Notes: generated by a model from the letters alone, not told the origin. DNA of 9,235 nucleotides from Gammaproteobacteria bacterium (GCA_012960755.1 DUAT01000192.1:1-9235), one strand, 5' to 3'; shown: positions 1 through 7,414, counted from the stretch's first letter. Numbers and translations are program-made.

Positions 1-55
1 ATCGTAGAAGTATCCCGGTCAAGAAATATCGAAGTCATTGGTTTGGGCAGGCAGT
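1..55. repeat. Left copy of 55-bp terminal direct repeat
   Basis: These 55 bases are identical, base for base, to the last 55 bases of the window. The repeat begins exactly at the first base and its partner ends exactly at the last base, which is typical of a circular contig reported with a k-mer (k=55) overlap rather than of a biological repeat. If the ends are joined, the leftward membrane-protein gene that stops at 58 continues into the 63-codon ORF at 9218-9027, whose start codon lies inside the repeat. Confidence 0.95.
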
Positions 56-57
56 TG

Positions 58-2349
58 TTACTCGAATAAGCGTGGCTTTCTTATCGTGCCCCGAGAAGTC
101 AGATAAGTAATGGCAATCAGCATCACTAGTGCCACCAAATAGGAGAGTTCAATTCCATAGAAATATTTGGGCACGGCATCAACGGTTATCGTTGAGGTGC
201 CCTCTGGCACGATTACACCCGAGAGAGCGCCATAAGTCGGCAACATTACCAGTGGTTTACCTGCCTGATTTGTCGCTTGGAGTAGGTCTGTATAGTTCAT
301 GGCTATTGTGAGCAGACATGTTCCTGCCGATGTGACCTTGATAGTCAAGGGAACAGGGATGTCCCTATCAACGACTTCGTCTACTTTGGCGGCGCTACAG
401 TTTAATGTCTGGCCTGCGAGAGGTACCGTCGCTGAATCGCTCGAGATGAGTACAGCAGATTTTCGCAACACTTCGGTGTTTTTGCTTTTTAGGTTTCTTG
501 CCAGATCGTGAAAACCTTCCGACCATTCGTAGGTTTCGGAAAACCATGCTTTGCCTAGCGTATTCTGTAAAGGGGTGACAACTAAATCGTCGCCAACCAT
601 GTTAATAATGTGGGTGACATTGTAAAGCTGGTTCATCAGAGAGAAACCGGGAGATTGGGAGTGGTTATGGTAGACGCTGGCAGAAGGTAAATACTCTCGG
701 TCGTTCAACGCGAAAAACAGCCTTCCATATCTGCTGGGTGCAAACCAGTATCCTGTGACTGAGGAGAAGCCAAGTGCAAACAAGGTGTTCCGGCCGAGTT
801 GGTCGAATAGTAGATCCGTGTGAACTCGATTCAGTGGTTGGGCAAGTGTTGGAGCTTGCTGCAGTATCGTCTCGCGAAATTCCGCGAGGACTTCCTCAGG
901 GAATGGGTCGGCAATTGGTGGGTTAATTCTGGCTTCGAAAGCGTTGATACCCGAACCGGTGAATAGCGCTAGCGTGAGCCAGTAAACTTCCCTATGTTGC
1001 TGGCCCCATTTGCGGGCGATGAACAAGGCTAGCACAAGCAGGAAAAGAATCAGGTCGGCGAGCAGTGTTGGTAGCGTGAGCCCAAAGACAAGCAATAGTC
1101 CGCACGCTAATGGTGCTTTCCACGTCCCCTGCTTCCATTGATCTGGCATCCTGCCGAGTACAATAAGAACGCTGGTTCCCAACAGAGAAATAAAAATGAG
1201 GACTGGCAGGATAGCTCTTGCTGGGACTCGAAATGATTGCAATAGCGGAATATTGTCAGCCATTAGAGTGGATAGCGGCGAGAAATTCATGCTGATGATG
1301 AGTGCGGTAAGTAGTGAGATCATCACCCCTGCATAGACCACCAGCAAGCGCTTGTTAATCCGAGGTAATAGCAATAATAGTGCAAGAGCTCCGAATGGAT
1401 AGTTCACCTCATATTGAAGGCTTTCTGGCCGACTCGCAGGAATGAGTTCCGGGCTCCAGGGGATTGATGTTAGCCAGTCCGCAGCGCTTGCCGTCGTGTA
1501 GCTGTAAATCACGGATTGACCTACGACTCGGCTAGTATCATCGCCAAGCCCGTTGTCGAGTAGGCCGTAGAGTTTTGGGATACTAAAAACGATTGCGCAG
1601 GCAAACACGGCAATAGGAAATACTGTCAGGCCGCAACGCTTAAAAAATGAATAACCAGGTTGAGACAAAATCAACGCTAGCGTAATTGGCCCGCCGAATA
1701 ATATGCTGTAGTACATCGTTTGAAACCCGTTGTACTGAAATACATTGCTTAGAACGAGCACCGAGAGTAGCACCGTCATCAAAGACCGTTTCTGCTGCAT
1801 TTCATTTAGCACAAGCGTCGTCATGCACAGGAACACAAACAGCCCCTGTATTATGGCCTGGTGCCCAATTGTCAGGCGGCCTCCTAGGACTGGCAGGAAA
1901 GCGAATAGAATTCCAACAAAGATCAACGCTGCAATGGGAGCCCGGTCGTCTGACTCCAAAACTGTTGCAGCCAATCCGGTCACGAGCTTTGCAGAAAAGT
2001 ATCCAAACATCACTTGTAGTATCAATATCGAAAGATTGCTGATCAGCACGATACCGGCTCCGAGAAAAATTAGTGCCTGTACCAGCGGAAGGCTTCCTGT
2101 GACGTCATGTACTTTCACGCCACCCAACAACTGCGGCCAGTACAGGAATCGATGCCAATCGGCATCGACTTTCATGAACTGTTGTTTGTAAATGATCCCT
2201 GAATAGAGGTTATCGTGTTGATCGATGAGTAATCCCGGAGACCAGCCTAGTAGAAACCACCAGACGAAAGGGACGAGCATCAACAGAGCAGCTAACAGAA
2301 ATAAATTGTCTTGTTCTCTTCTAAACAGGTCAGAAAGATAATTGTTCAT
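58..2349 (-). CDS. YfhO/GT-C-like polytopic membrane glycosyltransferase
   Basis: This 763-residue inner-membrane protein is the likely transferase that moves a sugar from a polyprenyl-phosphate donor to a surface glycan on the periplasmic side. A first membrane helix (about 17-37) is followed by an acidic loop motif IDQHDN (D43, D46), placed like the catalytic acidic motif of GT-C enzymes. Roughly ten further hydrophobic segments extend to about residue 445. The motif FRVPAR (373-378) is typical of YfhO-like proteins. A soluble region of about 280 residues follows, then a last helix at about 735-750 and a basic tail. The family link is established: in Bacillus, YfhO works with the GtrB-like CsbB and the flippase GtcA in teichoic acid glycosylation. 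A GtrB-like gene lies on the opposite arm here, but no flippase is seen. The ATG start has no clear Shine-Dalgarno and overlaps the stop of a small upstream ORF (TAATG), which suggests coupled translation. Specific donor and acceptor are unknown. Confidence 0.8.
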   Translation of the reverse strand: MNNYLSDLFRREQDNLFLLAALLMLVPFVWWFLLGWSPGLLIDQHDNLYSGIIYKQQFMKVDADWHRFLYWPQLLGGVKVHDVTGSLPLVQALIFLGAGIVLISNLSILILQVMFGYFSAKLVTGLAATVLESDDRAPIAALIFVGILFAFLPVLGGRLTIGHQAIIQGLFVFLCMTTLVLNEMQQKRSLMTVLLSVLVLSNVFQYNGFQTMYYSILFGGPITLALILSQPGYSFFKRCGLTVFPIAVFACAIVFSIPKLYGLLDNGLGDDTSRVVGQSVIYSYTTASAADWLTSIPWSPELIPASRPESLQYEVNYPFGALALLLLLPRINKRLLVVYAGVMISLLTALIISMNFSPLSTLMADNIPLLQSFRVPARAILPVLIFISLLGTSVLIVLGRMPDQWKQGTWKAPLACGLLLVFGLTLPTLLADLILFLLVLALFIARKWGQQHREVYWLTLALFTGSGINAFEARINPPIADPFPEEVLAEFRETILQQAPTLAQPLNRVHTDLLFDQLGRNTLFALGFSSVTGYWFAPSRYGRLFFALNDREYLPSASVYHNHSQSPGFSLMNQLYNVTHIINMVGDDLVVTPLQNTLGKAWFSETYEWSEGFHDLARNLKSKNTEVLRKSAVLISSDSATVPLAGQTLNCSAAKVDEVVDRDIPVPLTIKVTSAGTCLLTIAMNYTDLLQATNQAGKPLVMLPTYGALSGVIVPEGTSTITVDAVPKYFYGIELSYLVALVMLIAITYLTSRGTIRKPRLFE

Positions 2350-2507
2350 TACTTGAGGTTAACGTGGCTATTATCGAGATCACGGATCACGAACGTAGTC
2401 CAAGCTCTAAGGTGAGGGAATGTGGTCGATTTCCTTCCTTGGAAGCCCCGGGTAGAAAGCGACGGCGAGGTGATCTCTCGGCCATCTTTAGTGCTGGTTA
2501 CCCTCAT
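2349..2507 (-). CDS. Possible 52-codon linker ORF between acyltransferase and membrane protein
   Basis: I do not recognise this protein. The ATG lies one base after the TGA of the upstream acyltransferase gene (TGAGATG), and its TAA overlaps the ATG of the downstream membrane-protein gene (TAATG). It thus fills the only gap in the leftward operon exactly. The product would be 52 residues, basic and soluble, with no signal peptide or membrane helix. The middle is rich in Ser, Thr, Arg and Gly, and the end contains FVIRDLDNS. There is no clear Shine-Dalgarno, so translation would depend on coupling. The frame is open upstream to 2570 inside the acyltransferase gene. It could instead be a remnant of an older gene or chance reading-frame openness. 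Confidence 0.35.
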   Translation of the reverse strand: MRVTSTKDGREITSPSLSTRGFQGRKSTTFPHLRAWTTFVIRDLDNSHVNLK

Positions 2508-2508
2508 C

Positions 2509-3453
2509 TCAGGACGCAGCGCTTTCAATATCGATCGTAAACGCAGGTTTTTCTGTCGCCTGACAGCCAATAGATTCTTTAAATTTGGCGAGGCCCTCGT
2601 CGATCACACCTAGAGAGCTAGAGGGTCCAATATCTAAAAGTGCGTAGTTTTCTTGATAGAAACCAAACAGATGCATGGCAAGAAAGTGAATGGAGTTAAG
2701 GGAGTTGTAGCTCACGTCATTCCCCCAATAAATCACCTGAACGACGCTGGAAGAAATTTTGTACACGATCGCTCCCGCAACGTCGACGCTTGACTGAGTG
2801 ACCAAGAAGTAGTCCACATCAGTAATTTTTGCAACCTTCTTTAGGCCTTCACGTGACAATTTTAGCGGCCGACCTTTTTGCTGCCGGTTCTTCCGTATAA
2901 CATCATAGGCTCGACCTTGCTCGCCGTCGGTTTGTGCATGCATGAACGTCAGTCCGGCAGAGGTCGCCTGCCGTAGACTTCGGCGTGCGCCGCGATGCAG
3001 ACCTTTCTCGAATCCTATGTCGTTAAGTCTGAGGCTGTGGTTGGTGTCAATAAATTCCATCGTAAACCCAGCCCCAACAAGAGCGGCAGCCTGGGTGGCC
3101 GTATTAGCGCCGGTGTAACACTCAGGAGGCAAGGTGATCTGTATGCGAGATAGATGAGCTTTGCGAGCATGGTTGACTAACGCGACAGCCATCTCGGTAT
3201 AGGTAGAAGATTCGACCGGTTCGTTTGATGGCCAAAAACCGCCGTATGGCGCAGAAAAAGGACTATTCATGACAGTGTCCTTGATCCCAAAAAACGCGAT
3301 GAGACTATCTCTAATCGGGCTGTCGTATTTAAACTGATAAACGTCGTAACCTTCGTTTATGTACAGGCTGTTGTATTGACTGCCCAAAAACAGAGGCACG
3401 TCATCTCTTGTCGAATGATTCGGGCTGTCTAATTTGGATGCCGAAAGTTGCAC
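2509..3453 (-). CDS. FemAB/GNAT-like acyltransferase
   Basis: This is a 314-residue cytoplasmic protein of the GNAT/FemAB-like superfamily (Acetyltransf_6 type) often found in polysaccharide loci. It would transfer an acyl or acetyl group to an amino group, here plausibly on an amino sugar; the substrate is inference. Family hallmarks are a SPFSAPYGGF motif (64-73), a conserved basic RRSLRQA segment (158-164), RQQKGRPL (190-197), and the C-terminal pattern LDIGPSSSLG...L.KFKESIG (273-296), which matches the usual end of the fold. Length is normal and nothing appears truncated. The start is GTG at 3453, supported by AGGA six bases upstream. It is the first gene of the leftward arm, divergent from the methyltransferase operon. 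It carries no recognisable specificity motif, so O- or N-acylation cannot be decided. Confidence 0.7.
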   Translation of the reverse strand: MQLSASKLDSPNHSTRDDVPLFLGSQYNSLYINEGYDVYQFKYDSPIRDSLIAFFGIKDTVMNSPFSAPYGGFWPSNEPVESSTYTEMAVALVNHARKAHLSRIQITLPPECYTGANTATQAAALVGAGFTMEFIDTNHSLRLNDIGFEKGLHRGARRSLRQATSAGLTFMHAQTDGEQGRAYDVIRKNRQQKGRPLKLSREGLKKVAKITDVDYFLVTQSSVDVAGAIVYKISSSVVQVIYWGNDVSYNSLNSIHFLAMHLFGFYQENYALLDIGPSSSLGVIDEGLAKFKESIGCQATEKPAFTIDIESAAS

Positions 3454-3459
3454 GCTAGG

Positions 3460-3463
3460 TCCT
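3460..3463 (-). promoter_or_regulatory. Ribosome binding site for the acyltransferase GTG start
   Basis: Read on the minus strand this is AGGA, six bases before the GTG at 3453. It supports that non-ATG start over later in-frame codons. Confidence 0.5.
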
Positions 3464-3489
3464 GCGTTGTCCTCGATTTTTCTCAGGCT

Positions 3490-3498
3490 AGTGTAACA
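3490..3498 (-). promoter_or_regulatory. Candidate extended -10 promoter, leftward arm
   Basis: On the minus strand the bases read TGTTACACT, an extended -10 (TGn followed by TACACT, two mismatches from TATAAT). No good -35 is seen at the right distance. The predicted start of transcription near 3483 would leave a leader of about 30 bases before the GTG at 3453. Confidence 0.35.
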
Positions 3499-3553
3499 AA
3501 CGTAGAGGAGGGAGCGTTCGCTTTGAGAGTTTTATGTTTACCGGATTGATATT

Positions 3554-3562
3554 TGGTATATT
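3554..3562 (+). promoter_or_regulatory. Candidate extended -10 promoter, rightward arm
   Basis: The bases read TGGTATATT, an extended -10 with one mismatch from TATAAT; the -35 region is weak. Transcription would begin near 3569, so a GTG at 3575 would be almost leaderless, while the TTG at 3605 would have a leader of about 36 bases. This favours the TTG start of the first methyltransferase. Confidence 0.4.
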
Positions 3563-3593
3563 GACTAAAACATCGTGCAGGCGTATTGCCTCC

Positions 3594-3597
3594 AGGG
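3594..3597 (+). promoter_or_regulatory. Ribosome binding site selecting the TTG start of the first methyltransferase
   Basis: AGGG lies seven bases before the TTG at 3605. No comparable site precedes the alternative in-frame GTG at 3575. Confidence 0.45.
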
Positions 3598-3604
3598 TTT
3601 TACA

Positions 3605-4336
3605 TTGCGCAACATAGATCAATATGAGCGAGATTACCTCGATAACCCGTTCGAAGCAGAGTTAGTCAAATATCGCCATCGGAAAACGGTCGAAACCCTG
3701 GAGCTTCTTGGTCCATCAACCATCCTGGAGGTCGGTTGCGGCCTTGTGCCACTGTACGATTATTTCAAGACCTTCAAGGCGTTGGTCATTTTTGAGCCAT
3801 CTTTGAAATTTGCTGACGCTGCATCCGAGCCGTCAGTTAAAGGGGTCAGTGTTGTTAATGATGAGTTGAAGTTAGAGTACGCGACTGACTTTGATGAAAA
3901 ATTTGACCTTATTGTCATTAGTAGTTTGCTGCACGAGTTGGAAAACCCTTTAGCACTGCTCGAGTGTGCTCGTGGCTTCCTGGCGGAAGGGGGTGCGATC
4001 CATATCAACGTGCCGAACTCGCAGTCGATGCATCGGGTGCTGGCTCAAAAGATGGGCTTAATCAATCGTCTGGAAGAACGCTCGGACAGACAGGTTCGAT
4101 TTCAGCAGCATCACACGTTTAGTGTCAAAACATTGGAGGAACTGGTCTGTTCCGCCGGTTTCGAAATCCTCTCCAGTGAAACGTTTTTCATTAAGCCTTT
4201 TACTCATGCCCAGATGCAGTCGCTACTGGATTCCGGCCTGATAACACAGGCGATGCTTGATGGCTTATACCTGCTTGGAGAGGATATGCCAGGGATGGGT
4301 GCCGAGATTGTGATGAACGTTAGGATAGCCAACTGA
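3605..4336 (+). CDS. Class I SAM-dependent methyltransferase (first of a paralogous pair)
   Basis: This would be a cytoplasmic methyltransferase of 243 residues from the TTG start. The fold is visible in order: an N-terminal stretch RNIDQYERDY typical of glycan-locus methyltransferases, SAM-binding motif I ILEVGCG (40-46), an acidic residue ending strand 2 (FEP), the SSLLHELENP segment (motif post-II, about 106-115), and GGAIHINVPNS (129-139). The tail PNSQSMHRVLAQKMGL and the later FFIKPF closely match the second methyltransferase at 5728-6465, so the two are paralogues. The start is chosen for its Shine-Dalgarno and homologue-like N-terminus; an in-frame GTG at 3575 would add 10 residues. 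Its stop overlaps the proposed CTG start of the next gene. The substrate is probably a sugar nucleotide or glycan intermediate, by context only. Confidence 0.75.
   Translation: MRNIDQYERDYLDNPFEAELVKYRHRKTVETLELLGPSTILEVGCGLVPLYDYFKTFKALVIFEPSLKFADAASEPSVKGVSVVNDELKLEYATDFDEKFDLIVISSLLHELENPLALLECARGFLAEGGAIHINVPNSQSMHRVLAQKMGLINRLEERSDRQVRFQQHHTFSVKTLEELVCSAGFEILSSETFFIKPFTHAQMQSLLDSGLITQAMLDGLYLLGEDMPGMGAEIVMNVRIAN
4322..4325 (+). promoter_or_regulatory. Ribosome binding site for the CTG start of the oxidoreductase
   Basis: AGGA is followed by a seven-base spacer and then CTG at 4333. No ATG, GTG or TTG exists in this frame between the upstream stop at 4321-4323 and codon 17 of the protein, so this site is the main evidence for the CTG start. 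Confidence 0.5.
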
Positions 4337-5700
4337 ACACGTTTGATCACATTATACTTGGCGGGAATATCGCCTCGCTGGTGACTGCCCGCGAGTTAGT
4401 GAGAGAAGGGCGGTCGGTTGCCCTGGCCTCGCCACCCGGAATGATTGGTGGGCATTTTTCACCCCATTCAGTACTCGGCTTTGAATTTGACCTTGGTATG
4501 ACATTGCTGGAAATGGACTCCTATCAAAATCAGGAGTCTGATCTGGCTCGGTACGATTCTTCCTCACTGGGCAGTGCGGGAAAATTCACTGCGTTTGTTA
4601 AAAAGGTCTTGAATGAGCACTTTGAGCTCAGAGAGGTCGATCAGATACAGGTCGCTACTAATAATGGTTTGATAGACGACTATTATATTTCCAATGAACT
4701 TAAAGGCGTTCCCGAAGTGTTCAGTGATGCTGAGCGAAAGTTGATCCTTGATGAGTTGGCACGATGTAGTGCCATTGAGGTATCCCATCCTCGAGGAAAG
4801 GCAAATGCACCGGAATTTGACGCACTTGATTATCAGCAGGCGTCGATCGATAACCATGGCGAGCTAATTCACCGCACATTGATAGAGCCGCTTGTAACAA
4901 GGGCCACCAATCTTCAGTCAGATCGGCTGCACGCAAGAAACCACCGGCTGTTCTGGGCGCCGTTGTTCTATCCTGAAACTTTGCTCGGTACATTCGTTGG
5001 ACAGTCAAATATCCGAGCGACGCGATTCCATCACCCCGTTGCTTGTGGTGTTGGGTCGCTATCCAAGCGTTTGATGGCGGAAATCGAAGCCTCTGACTGC
5101 GTAGTGATACCAGAACTTTCGAAGATAAAGGCCCGGGGAGCCGGTTGGGTGATAAATGACAGTTTTCGCACAGCCAATCTGAGCAGTTCACTTCCTCAGC
5201 ATTTACTTGCGCAAATAGCGGGTATTGACGTGACACCTCTTCAAAAAAGCTCTTACCTCATAGTGTTCCTCAAGTTGAAGGGTAAGGTCGACTGTGAAGT
5301 GATTTTTAATGCCAGCAGTACTGGGCAATTTTTCAGGCTCGTGAACCAAAGCCGCCTGCGAGGTGATGAAACAACGACCTTTGTTACCGTCGAGTACAAT
5401 CTGGACCTCGTCTGTCGGACGAATGAGGATTTCGTTTGCGACAAAGAATACCTTGTCGAGATTGAAACCTTTATTGAACAGTTGTCGCTAGGAGAGTGCA
5501 TAGTTATTGATTCATCCGTTGTCGAGCTTAAAAATAAGATAGTATTTCCAGACTTAGACAACGTTCGCCTCAATGCTGTCAATACTCAGTTAATCGAAGC
5601 CGTACCCATCACATTGATGGGCCCGTCTCTTGGTATGAACGGTGGCGCCTTAAACGATCAGATCTTGCAAGCGTTGAAATACGTTGAGATGAGCGGCTAG
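4333..5700 (+). CDS. Divergent FAD/NAD(P)-fold oxidoreductase, UDP-galactopyranose mutase/amine-oxidase-like
   Basis: About 455 residues. The first strand and nucleotide loop read DHIILGGNIASL (5-16), aligning with the usual GxGxxG of FAD amine-oxidase and UDP-galactopyranose mutase-like proteins. The second and third glycines are Asn12 and Ser15, and the acidic residue normally ending strand 2 is absent (VALASP). A GMIGGHF segment (37-42) resembles the mutase IGG motif, and the C-terminus has GPSLGMNGGALNDQI, like the second flavin-binding segment of that fold. The domain is therefore complete from end to end. The first conventional start is GTG at 4381, but that would delete the Rossmann loop; CTG at 4333 restores it, has AGGA seven bases upstream and overlaps the preceding stop (CTGA). 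It lies between two paralogous methyltransferase genes, suggesting a linked step on one substrate. Reaction unknown; cofactor binding may be altered. Confidence 0.65.
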   Translation: MNTFDHIILGGNIASLVTARELVREGRSVALASPPGMIGGHFSPHSVLGFEFDLGMTLLEMDSYQNQESDLARYDSSSLGSAGKFTAFVKKVLNEHFELREVDQIQVATNNGLIDDYYISNELKGVPEVFSDAERKLILDELARCSAIEVSHPRGKANAPEFDALDYQQASIDNHGELIHRTLIEPLVTRATNLQSDRLHARNHRLFWAPLFYPETLLGTFVGQSNIRATRFHHPVACGVGSLSKRLMAEIEASDCVVIPELSKIKARGAGWVINDSFRTANLSSSLPQHLLAQIAGIDVTPLQKSSYLIVFLKLKGKVDCEVIFNASSTGQFFRLVNQSRLRGDETTTFVTVEYNLDLVCRTNEDFVCDKEYLVEIETFIEQLSLGECIVIDSSVVELKNKIVFPDLDNVRLNAVNTQLIEAVPITLMGPSLGMNGGALNDQILQALKYVEMSG

Positions 5701-5727
5701 TAATAGCCGTGCCTATGGAATGAGCCG

Positions 5728-6465
5728 ATGGATCACGAAAAAGAATACGTTAAAAAGCTCGACCGTATCGCAGAGGATTACCACAGCGCGGATATCCTCG
5801 ATAAGTTTATTGAAGGAGCGTGTCAGGAATATACGTTGGAGTGGATTTTCGACAAGGTCACCAACAAACAAAATATCCTTGAACTGGGTTATGGCGACGG
5901 CATTATTAGTGATGCGTTGGCACGAAAAGGATTTGGCTTTGAAATCCTCGAAGGATCTCCGAAGGTGATTGAAACAGCGGTACAAGCGCTGCCGGGTAAC
6001 ATCAAAATCATTGAAACTCTGTTCGAAACCTATCAGCCTGATCAACGCTACGACTGTGTTCTCGCGCTGCATGTGCTGGAGCATGTCGATGATCCGGTCG
6101 AGTTGTTTTCACGCATGGCATCCTGGTTGAGTGAAAACGGCTCGATCGTGGTGATCGCACCGAACAGCAATTCGCTGCATCGGCAACTGGCGGTCAAAAT
6201 GGGTCTTGCCGAAGAATTAGATACATTAAGCCCCCGCGATCTGGTCGTCGGTCATCAGCGGGTTTATTCCCATGAGACCCTGCGATGCGATGTAGAGGCT
6301 GCCGGGTTGAAAGTCGTTGAAGAGACCGGGTTTTTCTTGAAGGCGCTACCAAACTCGATGATGTTGGACTACGACGCCAGGCTTATCCAGGCGCTGAATG
6401 AAATCTCACCGGCGTTGCCTCCTGAGTTACTCGCCAACATCGGCATGGTGGTGGAACCCGTATGA
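5728..6465 (+). CDS. Class I SAM-dependent methyltransferase (second of the pair)
   Basis: A 245-residue cytoplasmic methyltransferase. Motif I is ILELGYGDG (50-58), strand 2 ends in the acidic FEILEGSP (71-78), post-II reads ALHVLEHVDDP (113-123), and strand 5 is GSIVVIAPNS (138-147). The region PNSNSLHRQLAVKMGL and the later GFFLKALP match the first methyltransferase at equivalent positions, so the pair probably arose by duplication and then diverged. The ATG is preceded by GGAA at a seven-base spacing. The gene follows the oxidoreductase by 27 bases, and its TGA overlaps the ATG of the glycosyltransferase (ATGA), so coupled translation is likely. Target may be an N or O atom of a deoxysugar; nothing in the sequence settles this. 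Confidence 0.8.
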   Translation: MDHEKEYVKKLDRIAEDYHSADILDKFIEGACQEYTLEWIFDKVTNKQNILELGYGDGIISDALARKGFGFEILEGSPKVIETAVQALPGNIKIIETLFETYQPDQRYDCVLALHVLEHVDDPVELFSRMASWLSENGSIVVIAPNSNSLHRQLAVKMGLAEELDTLSPRDLVVGHQRVYSHETLRCDVEAAGLKVVEETGFFLKALPNSMMLDYDARLIQALNEISPALPPELLANIGMVVEPV

Positions 6466-7397
6466 GCGAACGTAAACCCCTACTAAGCATTATCGTCACG
6501 GTATTCATGAGTGAAGAGAATCTCAAAGAATCTTTTCCTAGAATCGTTGGTCTTCGAGATAAGATTCCCGACTTTGAGTTGGAGTTTATTTTTGTTGTTG
6601 ACGGGTCGCCGGACGACAGTTTGGCTTTGCTTAGGCGATACAAAGAAGACCATCCGTTTATCAAGATAATTAGCTTCACCCGCAACTTTGGTGCGGTCAA
6701 CGGATTCCTGGCAGGGCTTGTGAAGTCGAAGGGCGACTGCGTCACGGTTTTGCCGTCAGACTTACAAGACCCACCTGAGCTGCTTGTTGAAATGGTGGAA
6801 CACTGGCGCAAAGGTTTCAAGGCGGTTTATGCAATCCGAAGAAAGCGAGAAGATAGCGCGCTGACTAAGTGGCTCGCATCTGTTTACTACCTGCTACTCC
6901 GCGCGATTGCTATCCCTAATTACCCGAGAACAGGCTTTGATGTTTTTCTAATTGACCGCCAGGTGGCAGATGAGCTTGTTAACACGCAAGAGAAGAACTC
7001 TCAAATTCAAAATGCAGTGTTCATGCTGGGCTTTGAGTATGCAGAAATTCACTATGATCGGCAGGAAAGAGCACATGGCAAATCAAGTTGGACGTTGGCA
7101 AAGAAATTTAAACACTTTCTAGATTCGTTTGTTTCATATTCCTATGTTCCTATTAGACTTATGACACTGCTTGGCGTGCTCGCCTCAATAGCGTCTTTTT
7201 TGTATGGGGTGTTTATTTTCATTGCCTCTTTCTTCGTCGAACTAGAGCAGCCCGGTTGGGGTTCTTTGATGGTGGTGATGGTCTTCATGCTCGGCACCGT
7301 AATGATTATGCTAGGAATTCTTGGTGAATACCTTTGGAGAATTCTAGATGAGGTCCGGGCACGAAGCCCCTATGTCATTGATGAATTTTACGATTAG
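6462..7397 (+). CDS. GtrB/DPM1-like polyprenyl-phosphate glycosyltransferase (GT2)
   Basis: This 311-residue enzyme should transfer a sugar from a nucleotide donor to undecaprenyl phosphate at the cytoplasmic face of the inner membrane. The GT2 fold is clear: LLSIIVTVF (7-15), the nucleotide-binding acidic motif VVDGSPDDS (45-53), SFTRNFG (71-77), and the catalytic DxxD form SDLQDPP (99-105). The family signature RAHGKSSW (203-210) is followed by an amphipathic stretch KKFKHFLDS. Two C-terminal membrane helices (about 232-257 and 267-291) and a short cytoplasmic tail give the standard GtrB/DPM1 topology and length. GtrB-like enzymes usually act with a GtrA flippase and a large polytopic transferase; the latter may be the protein at 58-2349, while a GtrA is not encoded here. 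The start overlaps the preceding stop by four bases. Sugar specificity is not readable, but the next two genes suggest a 3-amino-3,6-dideoxyhexose. Confidence 0.9.
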   Translation: MSERKPLLSIIVTVFMSEENLKESFPRIVGLRDKIPDFELEFIFVVDGSPDDSLALLRRYKEDHPFIKIISFTRNFGAVNGFLAGLVKSKGDCVTVLPSDLQDPPELLVEMVEHWRKGFKAVYAIRRKREDSALTKWLASVYYLLLRAIAIPNYPRTGFDVFLIDRQVADELVNTQEKNSQIQNAVFMLGFEYAEIHYDRQERAHGKSSWTLAKKFKHFLDSFVSYSYVPIRLMTLLGVLASIASFLYGVFIFIASFFVELEQPGWGSLMVVMVFMLGTVMIMLGILGEYLWRILDEVRARSPYVIDEFYD

Positions 7398-7414
7398 TGA
7401 CTTCGAATTATGAT
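7387..7414 (+). promoter_or_regulatory. Weak candidate internal promoter before the ketoisomerase
   Basis: TTTACG and TATGAT are spaced by 16 bases across the end of the glycosyltransferase gene. The gap of 65 bases before the next start is the largest in the rightward arm, which leaves room for an internal promoter, but the match is modest and may be chance. Confidence 0.2.

Noticed and set aside
1686..2191. Two overlapping plus-strand ORFs (118 and 148 codons) opposite the YfhO-like gene
   Set aside because: The minus strand encodes a clear polytopic membrane protein here; the plus-strand products are low-complexity and unlike known proteins.
2378..2391. Tandem GATCACG GATCACG
   Set aside because: Only two 7-base copies inside the candidate linker ORF; too short and isolated to be iterons.
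3454..3604. JUMPstart/ops element expected before polysaccharide operons
   Set aside because: No GGCGGTAGCGT-like sequence is present in either orientation.
4721..5236. 171-codon minus-strand ORF inside the oxidoreductase gene
   Set aside because: It lies opposite a gene with a recognisable fold and operon context, its product resembles no family, and it has no ribosome site; an antisense shadow.
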